A stretch of DNA of 64,000 nucleotides from Talinum fruticosum (Eukaryota; Streptophyta; Magnoliopsida; Caryophyllales; Talinaceae). Shown here one piece after another: positions 33,358 through 45,810 of the stretch. Below the pieces are notes generated by a model, which had not been told where the DNA came from, searched no databases, and worked only from the letters and a program-made list of their open reading frames with translations. The translations under genes and the position numbers were made by a program. The DNA lies in NCBI GenBank assembly GCA_021018815.1, contig JAITYX010000034.1:806001-870000 (forward strand), written 5' to 3'. The number at the start of each line of letters is the position of its first letter. Position 1 is the stretch's first letter.

Positions 33358-35258
33358 AGTTTTAGGAGAGACCTCGGTTTTCTAAGTGCATCAATCAAAG
33401 CCTGCTTGTGCTTTTGGGAAGCGAGATATAGGTTTCTTGATATAGATATCGGCTTTAAGCTTTTAACGCTATTTTAAGATTTGATCTTGTTCTTTAGTAG
33501 TTTCGGGTTCTTTTGTTGATTCCTAAGTCTATTGTAGACCCACAAGTGCCTTATGTTGTCCAGACACTGGTAAGGAATTAGATTTTTGGACTCTTCGATT
33601 TTCTCTAAAAGTCATCTTATTCTAAGGGTGGTGTCCCGAAGTTATCATCACTTTCATCCTTGGTTTCGTATACATCTTCTTCATTAATTACCCACAATCC
33701 TTGGAGTTATGCGTCTAGGGAGGTAAGCTAGCAAGTGGTTCGGACTCATTGATGTCTTGAATGTAGACATATGGGTCCCACTAACCTTGAATGGTTCGGA
33801 GATTATGGCTAAGGTACCGTAGAACATATTCTTGTTGTTGCTTAGCTTTTGGGTGGCCTTAGGGAGAGGAAGTTGACCATTGTAGAACATACTTGTCCAG
33901 CTTATTCTTGAACATCCAACATTGCTCTATGTCGTGTCCTCGTGAACGATGGTATTTACGAGAATTTCCCTTCGTCCTAGTTTTTTTATTATTTCGCGGT
34001 TTCTAATTCTGCTCTTATAGGTGGCAATTATATATTTCCTTTACACAATAGGTAGTCGAGGGCTTGAGCATAATTAGTATTAATTGGAGTGTAGTCAATA
34101 TACCTGTTAAGGGCATTGACATTTGCACCCTACTAGTATTGCCTTGATTAGAGGTTTTCTTGCCGTTAGATAGATAGTTACCTTTATATCCGAGTCATGA
34201 CTTTTGTGGCCATTGTAGACAACTCTTCTTCTATCAGCATGCCAACATCTCTAAGAGCTAAGAAACTCATGAATGGTAGAAACTTGAGATGCTTGGTTTT
34301 AGGAATGTTCAAGGTTTTTCACAATAATTCATACTTGATCCTTCTCGGAGGGTCGGTCTACCATGTAGGCAGCCTTTGCCCTCTATCCGGTGAGAAAATC
34401 TGTAAAGCTTTCTTTCTCCCCTTGCTCGATTAACTCCAAGTCTCTAATTGTGACAGGTAGATTAGTGTTATAGGAGTATTGGTGTAGGAACTCCTTACAT
34501 ATATTGTTCCAATTGGTGACCTTGTGTGGTCAACCATGTTATACCACTTCATTACATCACTATCGAAGTCCATGGGAAGATGATGTGATAGGTGTCTTCA
34601 GTACGTTCTTAAGAGTCACTTCTCCTAAGAAGTTGTAAAGTACGTGAGGGGGTTCTCATAACCTCGGAACTTAATGTCCGGCATGGTGAACTTAGGGGTG
34701 GCCTCTCTTTGGGGATTGAAGTGATCACATACGATTAAAGCAGTGGCTTCGAATATGGATGGCTCCCTTAACGTTTGCTATATATGATCTATGCATGGTT
34801 CGAGACTTAGGCTTACGTTCCAGACTGCGTGGTGGAGAAGGATTAGGTGGAGGACCTCTTCCTCCTACTTCTTCTTCTTCTTCACCATCTTTTTTATTAT
34901 GCTCAAGAGTCTTTAGGATAGCTTTAAGAGTGTTAGATATAGATTCTAGTTTCTTAACCTCGAGCCTCAATTCGGGCTTCTATCTTAGCTAAGAATTCAT
35001 TGAGCAATGTGATGATAGGAGATTGCTCCGGTGTTCCATCCATTGCAGGGGAATTCTTTTACGTATTGTCCTACGACGGAAAACAGATTGAATCGGTGTT
35101 GCATGCATCGAGGTAGATCGTACTGGCGTAGACCGAGATGTGGAGTGCGGTGCGGAGCGAGGGGAAGATGTATCGCACTCCTTGCTTAAGGGTTCTAACC
35201 TTTCGGAGCTCAGATTTCGACGAAGGATAATGCTTAGGACCATGTGAAGGAACACCAC
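33358..35258 (-). pseudogene. gag: Ogre gag, minus-strand copy
   Basis: It starts near 35258 (MVFLHMVLSIIL). The acidic EEEEVGGR segment lies at 34850-34890. Gag core homologous to 45088-45489 spans about 34190-34680. At 33919-33963 a KYHRSRGHDIEQC stretch is the atypical zinc-finger-like end of Ogre gag, and NGQLPLPKA (33840-33880) follows. Several frameshifts. It is homologous throughout to the plus-strand copies at 44540-45810 and 58000-59330 plus 60731-61212. Confidence 0.75.
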
Positions 35259-35399
35259 TTTTGGGAGGAAAGGGCTTAAGTGCGAGACTCGAAGGAACTA
35301 AGAATACCTTTTATTTGGATGCACATAAGAATTGCAAAGCAAATGAAATGCAATGTAGTGATGCTCATGACTCATTTGGGATTATTTGTGATTTGGCTA

Positions 35400-35835
35400 A
35401 TGCAAAAATGAATACTCCTAATTGAAGATGAATTTTCTTTGGCTATATGAAAAAATTAATATGCAAAATGGACTCACCTATTTTAAGATGAATTTATTTT
35501 TGGCTAAAATGCAAAAATGAAATGCAAAATGGACTCACCTGAATTGAGATGAATTCATTTTGGCTAAATGAAAAATTAAAAATGTAAAAATGGACTCACC
35601 TAATTTGAGATGAATTTATTTTTGGCTAAAATGCAAAAATGAAATGCAAAATGGATTCACCTAATTTGAGATGAATTCATTTTGGCTAAATGAAAAATTA
35701 AAAATGCAAAAATGTACTCACCTAATTTGAAATGAATTTATTTTGGCTAAATTAAAAATATAAAAATAGACTCACCTAATTTGAGATGAATTTATTTGGC
35801 TAAATGAAAAATTAAAAATGCAAACTGGTAAAAAG
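35400..35835 (-). repeat. 61-bp minisatellite in Ogre leader
   Basis: About seven tandem units marked by actcacctaatttgagatga. Marker starts fall at 35472, 35533, 35594, 35655 and 35716 (period 61), then about 35770. A shorter array of related units is in the other Ogre leader at 57655-57880. Confidence 0.85.
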
Positions 35836-36601
35836 TTAAAACCCTAAAAAACAAATAGAGTGATTGGAAAAGGAAGCAGAGTCCTCGGTAAGACTCTCTC
35901 GCAATTAACTGATGGTGGCCGGCGCTAGCTAACCCTGGCGGTAGGTGGCTACCTTAAATCTAGAGTGCCTAGACTAAGATGAATTTTTAGAATGATGCGG
36001 AAATGCAATTAGTGCACCAACATAAAAAAAAAAAAAAGGAAAAGGTAATTTTGGACTTTTGGTTAAAATGCACATAATGGGACCGACTCGAGGAAGTTAA
36101 TTATGGTATTTTATTTGCAGCCATGCAAGCATTAATCAACACTCCTAACATAACCTAAAGGCTCACAAGTACAAGATAAAATACTAAAAGCAACCACACT
36201 CATCCAAGCATACAAATGGAGAGAAAAAGGAACCTCCGAGATAACCAAGGGTCTATGGTCAAAAGAGGGATCAATAGGTAGGATACATAGTTACTCATAG
36301 TCCGAGCATTTAGTCCTCCGTAGGGTGCACTATAAGAAAAAGTATGAATCCTCGGTGACTCCGAAGAGAGCGTGCTACAAGGGAAGAGGTACCACCTCCT
36401 TGACAATCAAGCCTAGTTGGGCCCGTGCTGGGTTAGCGGTTTGAAGCTCTTCAAAGAATTGTTCTTAAAAGGTAAAGTCTAAAGGTCGAAATTAAAAACA
36501 ACTATGTTGGAGGTTGCCTAATTGCAAGATGCCTACTGCAAATACGTTACGAAAACTCACAACTCAAACTTTCAAGTCTCACCTTTTGAATAAGTGATAA
36601 T
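35836..36601 (-). other. Ogre leader
   Basis: Non-coding leader between primer site and minisatellite. It is similar to 11552-12250 and, inverted, to 43958-44420 and 57077-57655. It contains a short poly-A near 36027 and no gene. Confidence 0.7.
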
Positions 36602-36618
36602 CCCTAGTGGAGTCGCCA
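36602..36618 (-). promoter_or_regulatory. Ogre primer-binding site
   Basis: The minus strand reads TGGCGACTCCACTAGGG, one base from the LTR end. It fits the tRNA-Arg type used by Ogre. Confidence 0.75.
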
Positions 36619-36619
36619 T

Positions 36620-38578
36620 TGTAGGAACCACGGAACCCCATCCGAAATTTAATTGGACCCAAGCTTCCCCATGAAATTGGTGGGATTTTCTCTTTTTGAA
36701 GATGCAAATGATTTGATTTGTTGAAGATGCTAATTTTTGAAATTGGGGATGAATCTCTTATTAGGGTTTTCGAATTTTATAATCTCATTTAAAAATAAAT
36801 TAAGTAAAAGTGAATGGTGGTTTTATTAATCACTTTATTTTAGAAATGACTTCAGAACCCTTGGGATATTATTTTAAAAACATAAAATAAAACAAATCAG
36901 ATTTAATTAAATTCCGCATTAGGGCTTTTGGCCCAAACCAAGTGTGAAAACACCTGGTTTGTACTCTGATCTTACCGTTAATCATACGACACCGGTGAGA
37001 GCCGGTGTCGTATGGTTAACAGCTACCGACCATGGGCCATGATTGAGATGATCAGTCTCGGTCCATGGCCAGACTATCGAATCTAAAATCCTTTTTTGTT
37101 ATTTTTTAGTCACAAATGTCGAGGAGCGAATTAAGCAAAAATAAAACAGAAAAATAGAGTCGCCAGTCAATTTTAGGAACAAAAACTAACAAAAATGAAA
37201 TATAAAAGTACTTTTCCAATCTTAATATGGAAGAACTAAGCTTGAAAGATGTTTAAAATTGACTCCATCGGTCAAGAAACGTAGGATAAGCTCTTCAGTT
37301 CCGCTCGTAAAAAGACGACCTTTACTAATTTGAGAAGTGAGTTTAGATAATGCATTAAAGAAAGGCATACAACATATTAAGATTCGAAATTTAAAACAAC
37401 CAAGGCATGAAAGTGATAACAGCGGATATGAAAGTAATAAATGAAAGCGATAAAGAAACGAAAAGAAAAGCAAAAGAAAGTGAAAATGAAAATATAAGGT
37501 TACATCGGGAGAAATTAAATGCGATTACATATTTCTCCACAATACTGAAAACGTTAAATAAAGAAATTAAATAGACTGTAATTTGAAGTTCGATTTGGCG
37601 CCACAGGGTTGTCCCACCTACGGATCTTGATTTCGAACCGGAACCGAAAGTGCGACGGTTGTGAATTGAAAGTGCCATTTTGTGATCTTTTTGTGAGGGT
37701 AGGTTGATATTGATGAATGATGAAGGATTAGGGATTGAGCGTGGGGAGTATGATGAGAATAGGCAAAAAAAAAAAAACCAAGAGATCGGAATACAAGAGA
37801 ATGTATTCGGTAGCTCTTAATTTAGCTTCACTAGTATAACGCGTAGGAATCAGCCAGTATGCAAAATGAGAGCCTCCACTCTCTATTATAGGAAATGATT
37901 ATGTCACAAATGACCGAGGGTTTAAGCTAAAGCGACCAATTGAAATGGGCAGAAAACCGGCCGGGAGAATCACAAAAACCGAACAAAATCGAGGCTTGGA
38001 CCGAGATCCGGGAAATATTGTCGTGGTGCTCGGCGCGGACGTACATGTTGTCATACGGTCCTAGCTTCTTTCCGTGTTGCAGCTAAACTCGAAGTAAAGC
38101 GCAATGTTTAGGGGCAAAATCCCCTAAAACGTGGTGCCGGCCATACGCGGCGTTGTTACGTGAAAGTGAGCTTTGTGTCTCTGTTGGACGTTTTGGAGCA
38201 AAATGCGGCGTTTTAATGATGTTGCACCATGAAATGTAGCGTCGGCCAATTGGACCTCGTACGAAGGAGTTTAGTTTTGTGTCTCGATGGGATGCTGGTG
38301 ATGAAACGTGGCGTTTTGACCATTAAAGGGCTCACGTGTGCGGTGTCGACCTCGAGTTTACTCTAGACCGTTGACTTGGGCTTGGACCGTCCAAAAAAAA
38401 ATAATTTTTGGACCGACCTAAGACGAAAAGGGTTTTTTATGGTTTACTGGCTTCGTCACGCTAATCGGATGCCGATTGTGATCTAAATCTATAAAAAGGA
38501 CTGGGATTTCATCATCGTGCAAGCAAAATAAAACACATAAATAAAAGAGATAAGGATGACAAATTTTAAGTGTCTACA
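36620..38578 (-). repeat. Ogre 5' LTR, uninterrupted copy
   Basis: 1959-bp LTR, minus strand TGTAGACACTT to GGTTCCTACA. It is the only copy without an insertion and so the reference for the family here. It contains the strongest hairpin (36977-37020). Right flank atccc. Confidence 0.9.
36977..37020. other. 19-bp-stem hairpin in Ogre LTR (copy 3)
   Basis: Arms 36977-36995 and 37002-37020 are complementary at 18 of 19 positions (the exception is T against G, pairable in RNA) with a 6-base loop. Core catacgacaccgg / ccggtgtcgtatg. Confidence 0.8.
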
Positions 38579-39146
38579 ATCCCAAGATACCATTGGTAAT
38601 CCTCTAACATCATGGAACTTTTTCCAAAACTAGTGAGTTAATTGTGTGTTTTGAGAGCTTAAAACACTCGCATAGTATGCGCATTTAAGGATTCAAAATT
38701 AGACTATATTACAATAACTTTACCTGCCTTTGAAAGCAAATTATCTTCCAAATTCTAAAGTTTACTATTTGCTTTGGTTAGAATATCCGCGAAAGTATTA
38801 AAACTGACCCTACCTCAAAATACGACACCCTAAATATTTTCCCGAGGAGTCTCTATGTGGTATTTAAATATAGAAGAAATCCTGGACCTGTCTGCAGACA
38901 TAGCATTTTTACAAAATACTATGACCGACTTTGAAAATTAATGACTCGACGCGATCGGTTACAAAAATTATTCAGAATACTTTAAGTTGAAAACATGCTT
39001 CATGATTGGTTTTGGAAAAGAAAAGACTATCGTCAACATAAAGTAAACAAGGAATTTTATGTGATTGTGGCCATATTTTAAACCCAATTTGGCTTTTGGT
39101 TACTTAGTAGAAAGATGGAGCCTATAAGCCAAAACATTTGTACAAA
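38579..39146 (-). pseudogene. L1-type LINE reverse transcriptase fragment
   Basis: The minus-strand translation has LLYVDDSLLFSK with the YXDD motif near 39028-39042. Then come FCKNAMS, a gap, FADILTKANSKL, LEDNLLSKAGKVIVI and MRVF, the order seen in the RT domain of plant L1 LINEs (between the catalytic centre and the thumb). Stops interrupt it. It is bounded exactly by the 5' ends of two divergent Ogre LTRs, so it is older sequence in which both inserted. Confidence 0.75.
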
Positions 39147-39509
39147 TGTAGACACATAAAACGTGTCAAACTTATCTATTTTATTTATGCATTTTATTTT
39201 GTTGGCCCGATGATGAAATCCCAGTCCTCTTTGTGGATTTGGATCACGATCGGTATCCGATTGGCGTGACGGAAGCCGGTAAACCACAAAAACCCTTCAA
39301 GCACTAGAAAATAAGCCTTTCGCCTTGGATCGGTCCAAAAATCCATTTTCTTCGGACGGTCCAAGCCCGAGTCAACCCTCTAAAGTCAATAGTGGGCGGC
39401 GCCGCATATAAGGCATTACACTCAAAACGTCGCATTTTATCATCAACGTCCAACAAAGACACAGAGCTAAAATCATCCATATGACATCATATGGCCGGCA
39501 TTGCATTTC

Positions 39510-42359
39510 CGTAACACCCCAAAACACCCCTAAGAGTATTACATCGCCGAGTTCCTCTATTAGGTATCGGTTCGGCTTTCTAATTCCAGCTTAAGGTAGT
39601 AGAGGTAATTTTCTCCAAAAGTGTTTACCATTTTCTAAAAATTTTTACAGAGTTCCGTTTGTAATATGGACTATCCCTTAGGTCGAAGGCCTTAACCCTG
39701 CGTGAAAATCATAATATAACTCGACGAGCCACATGTTTAGAGTATACAACTCAATGGCCACACGCCGAGTCCAACCAATCATGCGTGAAAACTTAAAACA
39801 ATCTAAATAGTTGATTATACATTTGGTACAACTATATGGACTAAATTACAAACTACGAGTGCTTAGAAACATAAGAAAGGCACATCCGCCACTCGGAATC
39901 ACTTAGCAAACAACACACAACAATAAGTGGGAGTCCCGAATACGCTACGTACCGTACACATCTCTTGAGAGTGTACCTACAACACAAGGAGGAAAAAGGG
40001 GAATTTATGGGGGTGAGCAATAAACCACGGGCTCACCGGAAGTCTTACACTCGTAAAATAGAAATTTTTACACATATTACTTATAATAATGAAATCGGCG
40101 AAAGCGTAATAACATAATACAAATCTATATACTTTTCAATGAAATCTTTTGAAATCATTTGAAACACAAAGCTCATAATACTTCAATCATTCAAAAGCAC
40201 GGATTGCAATCATTTTGGGAATTGAATCACTTTAAAAAGGTGCCACTTGCACTTTCTTTCAAATACTTTCGATCCTAGACCGAATATCTTTTCGGGCTTT
40301 AGACAATTGAACTAGCACAAGGCGGTTTCTCGGGGACGCGACCCCTTGACTCGGGTTCCCAAGACCTATCTCTAGTTAAATTCTTGGAAGGCTCCGCTTT
40401 CCTCGTCAAGAAAGAATCAACCTCTATGGTTGATGGGCATCCTGATACGCAAGGACCCCGTGGGCTGATATGCACGACCACCTCCTTCCTCCTGGTCTAA
40501 ACAATCCTTAGCATAAAATTCATTTATAACCGAAGTGATCACAATCACTTATCAAACTTGGTTTCTAAACCAAGATTTCAAATCTATTTATCATCGTAGA
40601 AGGCATAGCACCACGTGCCACCCCTCTAAATTGACTTTTTCATTCGGTTTCACTTCTTTCGAACCCATTTCTCTTATCGAGCGATTAAAACAATCTGTCC
40701 TATACTCATAATCATCCGTATTCTATTCACGCACAAATCTCTTACTCTTATGAGCATAATTCTCGTCTCACTTCGTGTTCAAAGCCATAATCAATTCGTA
40801 CAGTTACATACTCCTTTGATACTTCAAAATTCCCGCTCCTTTTCTATACTCTAAGATTTGTTTCTCCTTAACTTAATTCCTTTTTAAGCACAATGAATTC
40901 CACAACTAAACTCTTCACAGTCGCCATCTTTACCTCAATTTCTCATCTTATATCTTCAAATTACTAATTAAACTCTTTCTCGCTCATATTTGGCCATATA
41001 CCTCTTAACCTAACTTCATTACTCAATTTCCTCTAGCTCCGAGTTATCTTCAAGTTTAACTCGTTCTCAAGGATTTAGATATGTTCTAAATTCAATTCGA
41101 CCTACTAATCACCTGCCCTCCACTTTTCTACCTCAATTGTGCTTTGCTCGAGACAAACTCACACTTCTCATTTGTATTCCGGATCATTGACTTCAAATAT
41201 TAATAATTATCTTTTGACGCCGAAAATTCAAGAAATCCCTAAGGCTCAATTCATCCACAATTCATACCCAAATCACGATTTTTTCATCCCTAATTGCTAA
41301 CTTAAATTCTCATATTACTCCTTAGACCTAAATAACCCAATTCCATCGATTTTCCAGGTTCCTAATTCAGTGTCAACAACATAATCAGATTCACTCATAT
41401 CCCAACTCGGTTCTAACTACCTCCTAAATTCATTCTATTGCACAAGCATTCAATATTCACAAGAAACATTTAATAGTCACAATAAATCCATCCGGGTTTC
41501 GAAATTACTAATAGTTTAGAGTATAAGACTACCCACCTCGAATTCTAGGGTTTGGAATAAATTTTTGCTAATTTTCATCTTCCTTCTTTTGCTTCTTACT
41601 CTCGATTTGTATCCCTCGTTTCCTCTCGCTCATTTTCTGGTTCTCTTTCCCCGATCGCCTTTCGTCTTCCCGGCCTCTCGACTCTCGACCTTTCGAGCCC
41701 TACTCTCGCATTCCAGGCCTTTCTCTCCCCGTTCTCCTTGCTCTACTCTCATTCCTCCATCCTCTCGCTCTGCTCGGGTCTCCATCTCGCCTTTTCACTG
41801 CTCGGACTCCCTCCCTATGTGTTTCTCTTTCTTTCTTCCCTTTTGCGCTTGCTGGCCGCGGAGTTCTCGCCGTTCGGGCGAGCCACCGGCCCCTTTGCTG
41901 GCTCGTACGCTATCTCCTTCTCTCTCTTTGCTTCTCTCGCTCGAACCCTCTCCTCTTTCCCCGCTTCTATTTCGGTTCCTCTTTTTCCTGCTCAAGCTCC
42001 CCTTCTTCTCCCAAGCCTTCCTTTGTCCTTTCCTTCCCTCTTGGCCTTATCTCTTCTTGTTTTGGCCTACTCACAAAATGCTAGCACAATCTAACTTAAC
42101 ACTAATCCCTTCTATAGCTCCCTTTTCTTTATCTTTTCTTTTTCCTTTTTTTTTGGGGTTATCTCAAGGTAAAAATCAAAATAATAAGTCACAAGTTGCC
42201 TCAGCTTTTTAATTAACGAGTCCGAGAAGGGAATCGAGAGGAAGCAATATAATCCGCTAATTTACAAAGATGCGCACGATTGAGAACTCGTACTAAATAA
42301 AATAATTTACGCATCGATTACTTAATTTAATTAACCTACTTAAAATTCCGGGTCTCACA
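39510..42359 (+). repeat. Solo LTR of a third gypsy type (Tekay/Del-like), perfect target duplication
   Basis: 2850-bp sequence beginning cgtaacacccc (TG changed to CG) and ending cgggtctcaca, the end pattern of Tekay/Del-type LTRs. Flanks are atttc at 39505-39509 and 42360-42364. It contains a CT-rich open stretch (41565-42212, 215 codons, Ser/Pro/Leu/Phe-rich) without family resemblance, probably a product of base composition. The lineage is inferred from ends and size only. Confidence 0.82.
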
Positions 42360-42680
42360 ATTTCATGGTAAGAATTACCAAAACGCCCAACTTAGACACA
42401 AAGCTTTTTTCACAAAACGACGTCACTTACCGCTGGTGTGCGTTTAAGAAGATTTTACCCCCAAACGCTGCGTTTTGCCTCGAGTTTAGCGACAGCACGG
42501 AAGAAGCTAGGGGCAATATGACGACGTTTAGGTTTGGCACCGCGCACCACAACATGATTCCCAAGATCCGGTCCAAGCCTTATTTGGTCCCTTTTTTTAT
42601 TTTATCAAGCGATTTTCTTCTTATTTTAGTTTTGTCTGTTTAAGTTGAAACCCTAGGTCATTAGTGACCTAACCGTTTCC

Positions 42681-42688
42681 TATAAATA
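42681..42688 (+). promoter_or_regulatory. TATA box of Ogre LTR
   Basis: tataaata, matching the minus-strand ctataaatag at 13523-13532 in another copy. It is the likely U3 promoter driving the plus-strand Ogre. Confidence 0.65.
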
Positions 42689-43940
42689 GAGAGCTTAGGC
42701 TCTTATTTGGGAGATTGCTTTTTCCTATGTGTTATCGTCGTTGTAGTTTAATTAAGAGCTAAAGAATATTCATTTGGTCCGATCTCTTAGTCTCCCTTAA
42801 GCTAATCTTTCCTACTCCACAAACATCTAAACCCCAATACTCCATCAAACATCCACATCTTCCTACTTACCTTCATAAAAAATCACAAAAAGCCTCATCC
42901 AATAGCCGCCGTCACGCTTTAAGATCCGGTTCAAGATCCAAATCTACGGGTAGGATAACCTGAGGGCGCCAAATCGCCCTTTAAACTACGGTTTATTTAA
43001 TTTTGTTATTTATCATTTTTGGTAGTGTGGAGAAAGATGTAATCGCATTTAACTCCTCCCTGCCCGATATAACCTTTTGTTTTTCATTTTCTTATGCTTT
43101 TCCTTTCGTTTCTTTATCGCTTTCGCTTATTGCTTTTTACATATGCTTTTATCACTTTCGTTAGCATGCCTTGATTGTTAAATTTTGTATCTCACTATGT
43201 TGTGTGCCTATTTTTAATGCGTTATCTAAACTCACCTCTCAAATTAGTCAAGACCGTCTTTTGACGGGCGGAATAGAAGGACTTATTCCTACGTTTTGTA
43301 CCCTCACCCCCAAATCTGGATTCTCGGTTCTAGATCGACAAAGTCAATTCCAAGCTTAGTTTTCCCATACTAAGATTAAAAGAATATGTCTTTATTTATT
43401 TTTATTAATTTTTGTTCTTAAAGCCGACTAGCGACTCTGTATTCTTATTCATTTCTCCTAATCTACTTCTCGGGTATTATGAATGAAAAATAACAAAAAA
43501 TGGAGTTTTGGATCCGAGAGTCGGGCCATGGACCGAGACTCGATCATCTCGGTCGGGCCACAGCCGACGAAGCCAACCGTACAACCCTGGCTCTAGCCAA
43601 CACCAAACAGATCAACCGGCACGACTTCAATCCAAGCTGGTGTCTTCACATTGGTTTTGCCCAAAAGCCCTACGAAAGAATTAACCTAACCCTAATTTGT
43701 TTTATTTTTTAATTGTGAAATAATATCTTATGTTTCTAAAATAATTCCTAAAATAAAATGATTAATAAAATCGTCATTCACTTTTACTTAATTTATTCCA
43801 AATCAAATTATAAAAATCTAAAATCCTAATAAGAGATTCATCCCCACTTTCATAAATGAAATCATTTCTAAAAAGAGAAAATCCCGCCATTATGGGGAAG
43901 CGCGAGCCCAGTTTTCGAACGGAGCATGTGGCTCCTATAG

Positions 43941-43957
43941 TGGCGACTCTATTCGGG
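43941..43957 (+). promoter_or_regulatory. Ogre primer-binding site
   Basis: tggcgactctattcggg, directly after the LTR. Same TGGCGACTC type as at 36602 and 12249. Confidence 0.7.
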
Positions 43958-44540
43958 ACCGAGCGAAACTTGAAAGTTTGAGTTGTGAGTTTTCGTAACG
44001 TATTTGCATTAGGCATCTTGCATTTAGGAAACCTCGAACATTGTTTTTTTAATATTGTTTGACCTTTAGACATTCCCCTTTCAAGAACATATTTGAAAGA
44101 GTTTCGGATCGCTAACCCGGACGAGATCGACTAGGCTTGATTTTCGGGAAGGTGGTACCTCTTCCCTCATAGCACGCTCCCTTCGAAGGCACCAAGGATT
44201 CATACTTTTTTCTATCGTGCACCCCACGAACGACTAAATGTTCGGACTATGAAACACAATGTATCCCACCTAAATTAATTCCTCTTTTGACAATAGACCC
44301 TTGGTTGTTTAGGTGGTCCCTTTTCTCTTTATTTGCATGCTTGGATGAGTGTGGCTACTTTTAGTTTTTAATCTTTTACTTGTGAGCCTTTAGGTTAGGT
44401 TAGGAGTGTATTAGCCAAATCATCCCAAATTAGGGTACAAGCATCATTATATTTCATTTCATTTGTTTTCTCATTCCTTATGTGCATCCAAATAAAAGGC
44501 ATTCTTAGTTCGTTCGAGTCTAGCACTTATGCCCCTTCCT
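43958..44540 (+). other. Ogre leader, shortened
   Basis: Similar to the inverted leader at 35836-36601. Relative to the second copy (57077-57883) it lacks about 540 bp, including the minisatellite: ggagtgt joins directly to attagccaaatc at about 44411. No gene is seen. Confidence 0.7.
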
Positions 44541-45810
44541 CCAAAAAGTTGGTGTTCCTTCATATGGTCCTAAGCATTATCCTTTGAGCTACAGAATAGG
44601 GATGTCTAATACCATTGGGTATCGTCGAAATCCAATTTCGGAAGAGTTAAAACGCCTCAAGCAAGGAGTCCTACACATCTTCCTCCCACTCGTACCTTGC
44701 TCAACACCTTAATCTACACCAATATGACTTACCTCGGTGCATACAACACCGGTTCAGTATATTTTCCATTGTAGGACAGTACACAAAAATAATTCCCCTC
44801 CAATGGCCTAAACACCAAAACAACCTCCTATCATGACCTTGCTTAATGAATCCTCAACCATGCTAGAAACCCTAATTAAGGCTCGGGATAAGAAAATAGA
44901 ATCTATATCGGACATTCTTTATGCCATCCTAAAGACTCTCGAGGATAATAAGAATGATTGTGAAGGAGAAGAAGAAGTAGGAGGAGGACATCCACCGCTT
45001 AATCCATCTCCTCAAGGCGAGTCCTGAACAAAAGCCTAAGTTTGATCCATGCATAGATGAGATAGAAAAATTCTAAGGGAGTCCTCTATGTTCGAAAGAA
45101 ATTACATTGATCATAAGGGATTCACTTCAATCCCCAAAAGGAAGTTACACCCAAAGTTCACCATGCCGCACATCAAGTTTCGAGGTTCTTACAATCCCCA
45201 TCACCATGTTCGCAACTTCTTAGGAGCAATAACTCTTAAAAACATACCAGAAAACACTTATCGCATCATCTTCCCGTGGACATTCGACAGTGATCTAATG
45301 AAGTGGTCTAATGCGGTTGATCCACCTAAGGTCACTAATTGGAATGATTTGTGTAAGGAGTTCCTATGCCAATACTCCTATAACACTAATCTACCTGTCA
45401 CACGTAGAGACTTGGAATTAATTAAGCAAGGTGAGAAAGAAAGCTTCATAGACTTTCTCACTAGATACGAGGAAAAGCTGCCCACATAGTAGACCGACCT
45501 TCCGAGAAGGATCAAGTGCGAATCATTGTGACAAACGTTCAGCCTCGCTCGTAATCGGCGCTTCAAATTCCTACTGTTTATGAGTTTTTCAGCTCTTAGA
45601 TATGCCGGCACGCTGAGAGAACAAGAGTTGTCTACCACGACCATAAAAGTCGTGATCGAATATAAAGGTAACTATCGGTCTAAGGACAAGAAAACCACTA
45701 ATCAAGGCAATACCTGTAGGAGTACAGATGTCTATGCCATTAAAAGGTATAATGACTACACTCCAATTGATACTACATATGCTCAAGCCCTCGACCGCTT
45801 ATTGTCTAAA
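44541..45810 (+). pseudogene. gag: Ogre gag, plus-strand copy 1
   Basis: N-terminal part at 44833-45027 with a probable coiled coil (ETLIKARDKKIESISDILYA) and an acidic end. Core at 45088-45489: KFTMPHIKFRGSYNPHHHV, ENTYRIIFPWTFD, WSNAVDP, VTNWNDLCKEFL, QYSYNTNLP and KESFIDFLTRYEE, the Retrotrans_gag pattern of Tat/Ogre. The C-terminal part (45580-45810) ends in YTPIDTTYAQALDRLL where the copia LTR begins. At least three frame breaks. The protein would form the element capsid. Confidence 0.85.

Larger units (their letters stand above)
30812..38578 (-). mobile_element. Ogre (Tat lineage) element, 5' half, minus strand
   Basis: From right to left: 5' LTR, primer site, leader, 61-bp minisatellite, gag, protease, linker, RT and start of RNase H. 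The rest of RNase H and integrase are deleted at 30812. It is probably the 5' part of the element whose 3' region is 16885-18429. Confidence 0.85.
39147..43939 (+). repeat. Ogre 5' LTR, interrupted by a gypsy solo LTR
   Basis: Begins TGTAGACACA at 39147 and ends near ggctcctata, just before the primer site. Removing 39510-42359 and one duplication leaves 1938 bp. Flanking segments join in register with the reverse complement of 36620-38578 (gcatttc then atggt). Confidence 0.87.
39147..45810 (+). mobile_element. Ogre element, plus strand, 5' part
   Basis: 5' LTR (with a nested solo LTR), primer site, leader and gag. Gag is interrupted at 45810 by copia C. The element continues after the copia and duplication at 60731. 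Left flank acaaa. Confidence 0.85.

Noticed and set aside
41565..42212. 215-codon open frame inside the Tekay-like solo LTR
   Set aside because: Ser/Pro/Leu/Phe-rich composition from a CT-rich tract, other frames of the same tract are also open, no domain, and located inside an LTR.
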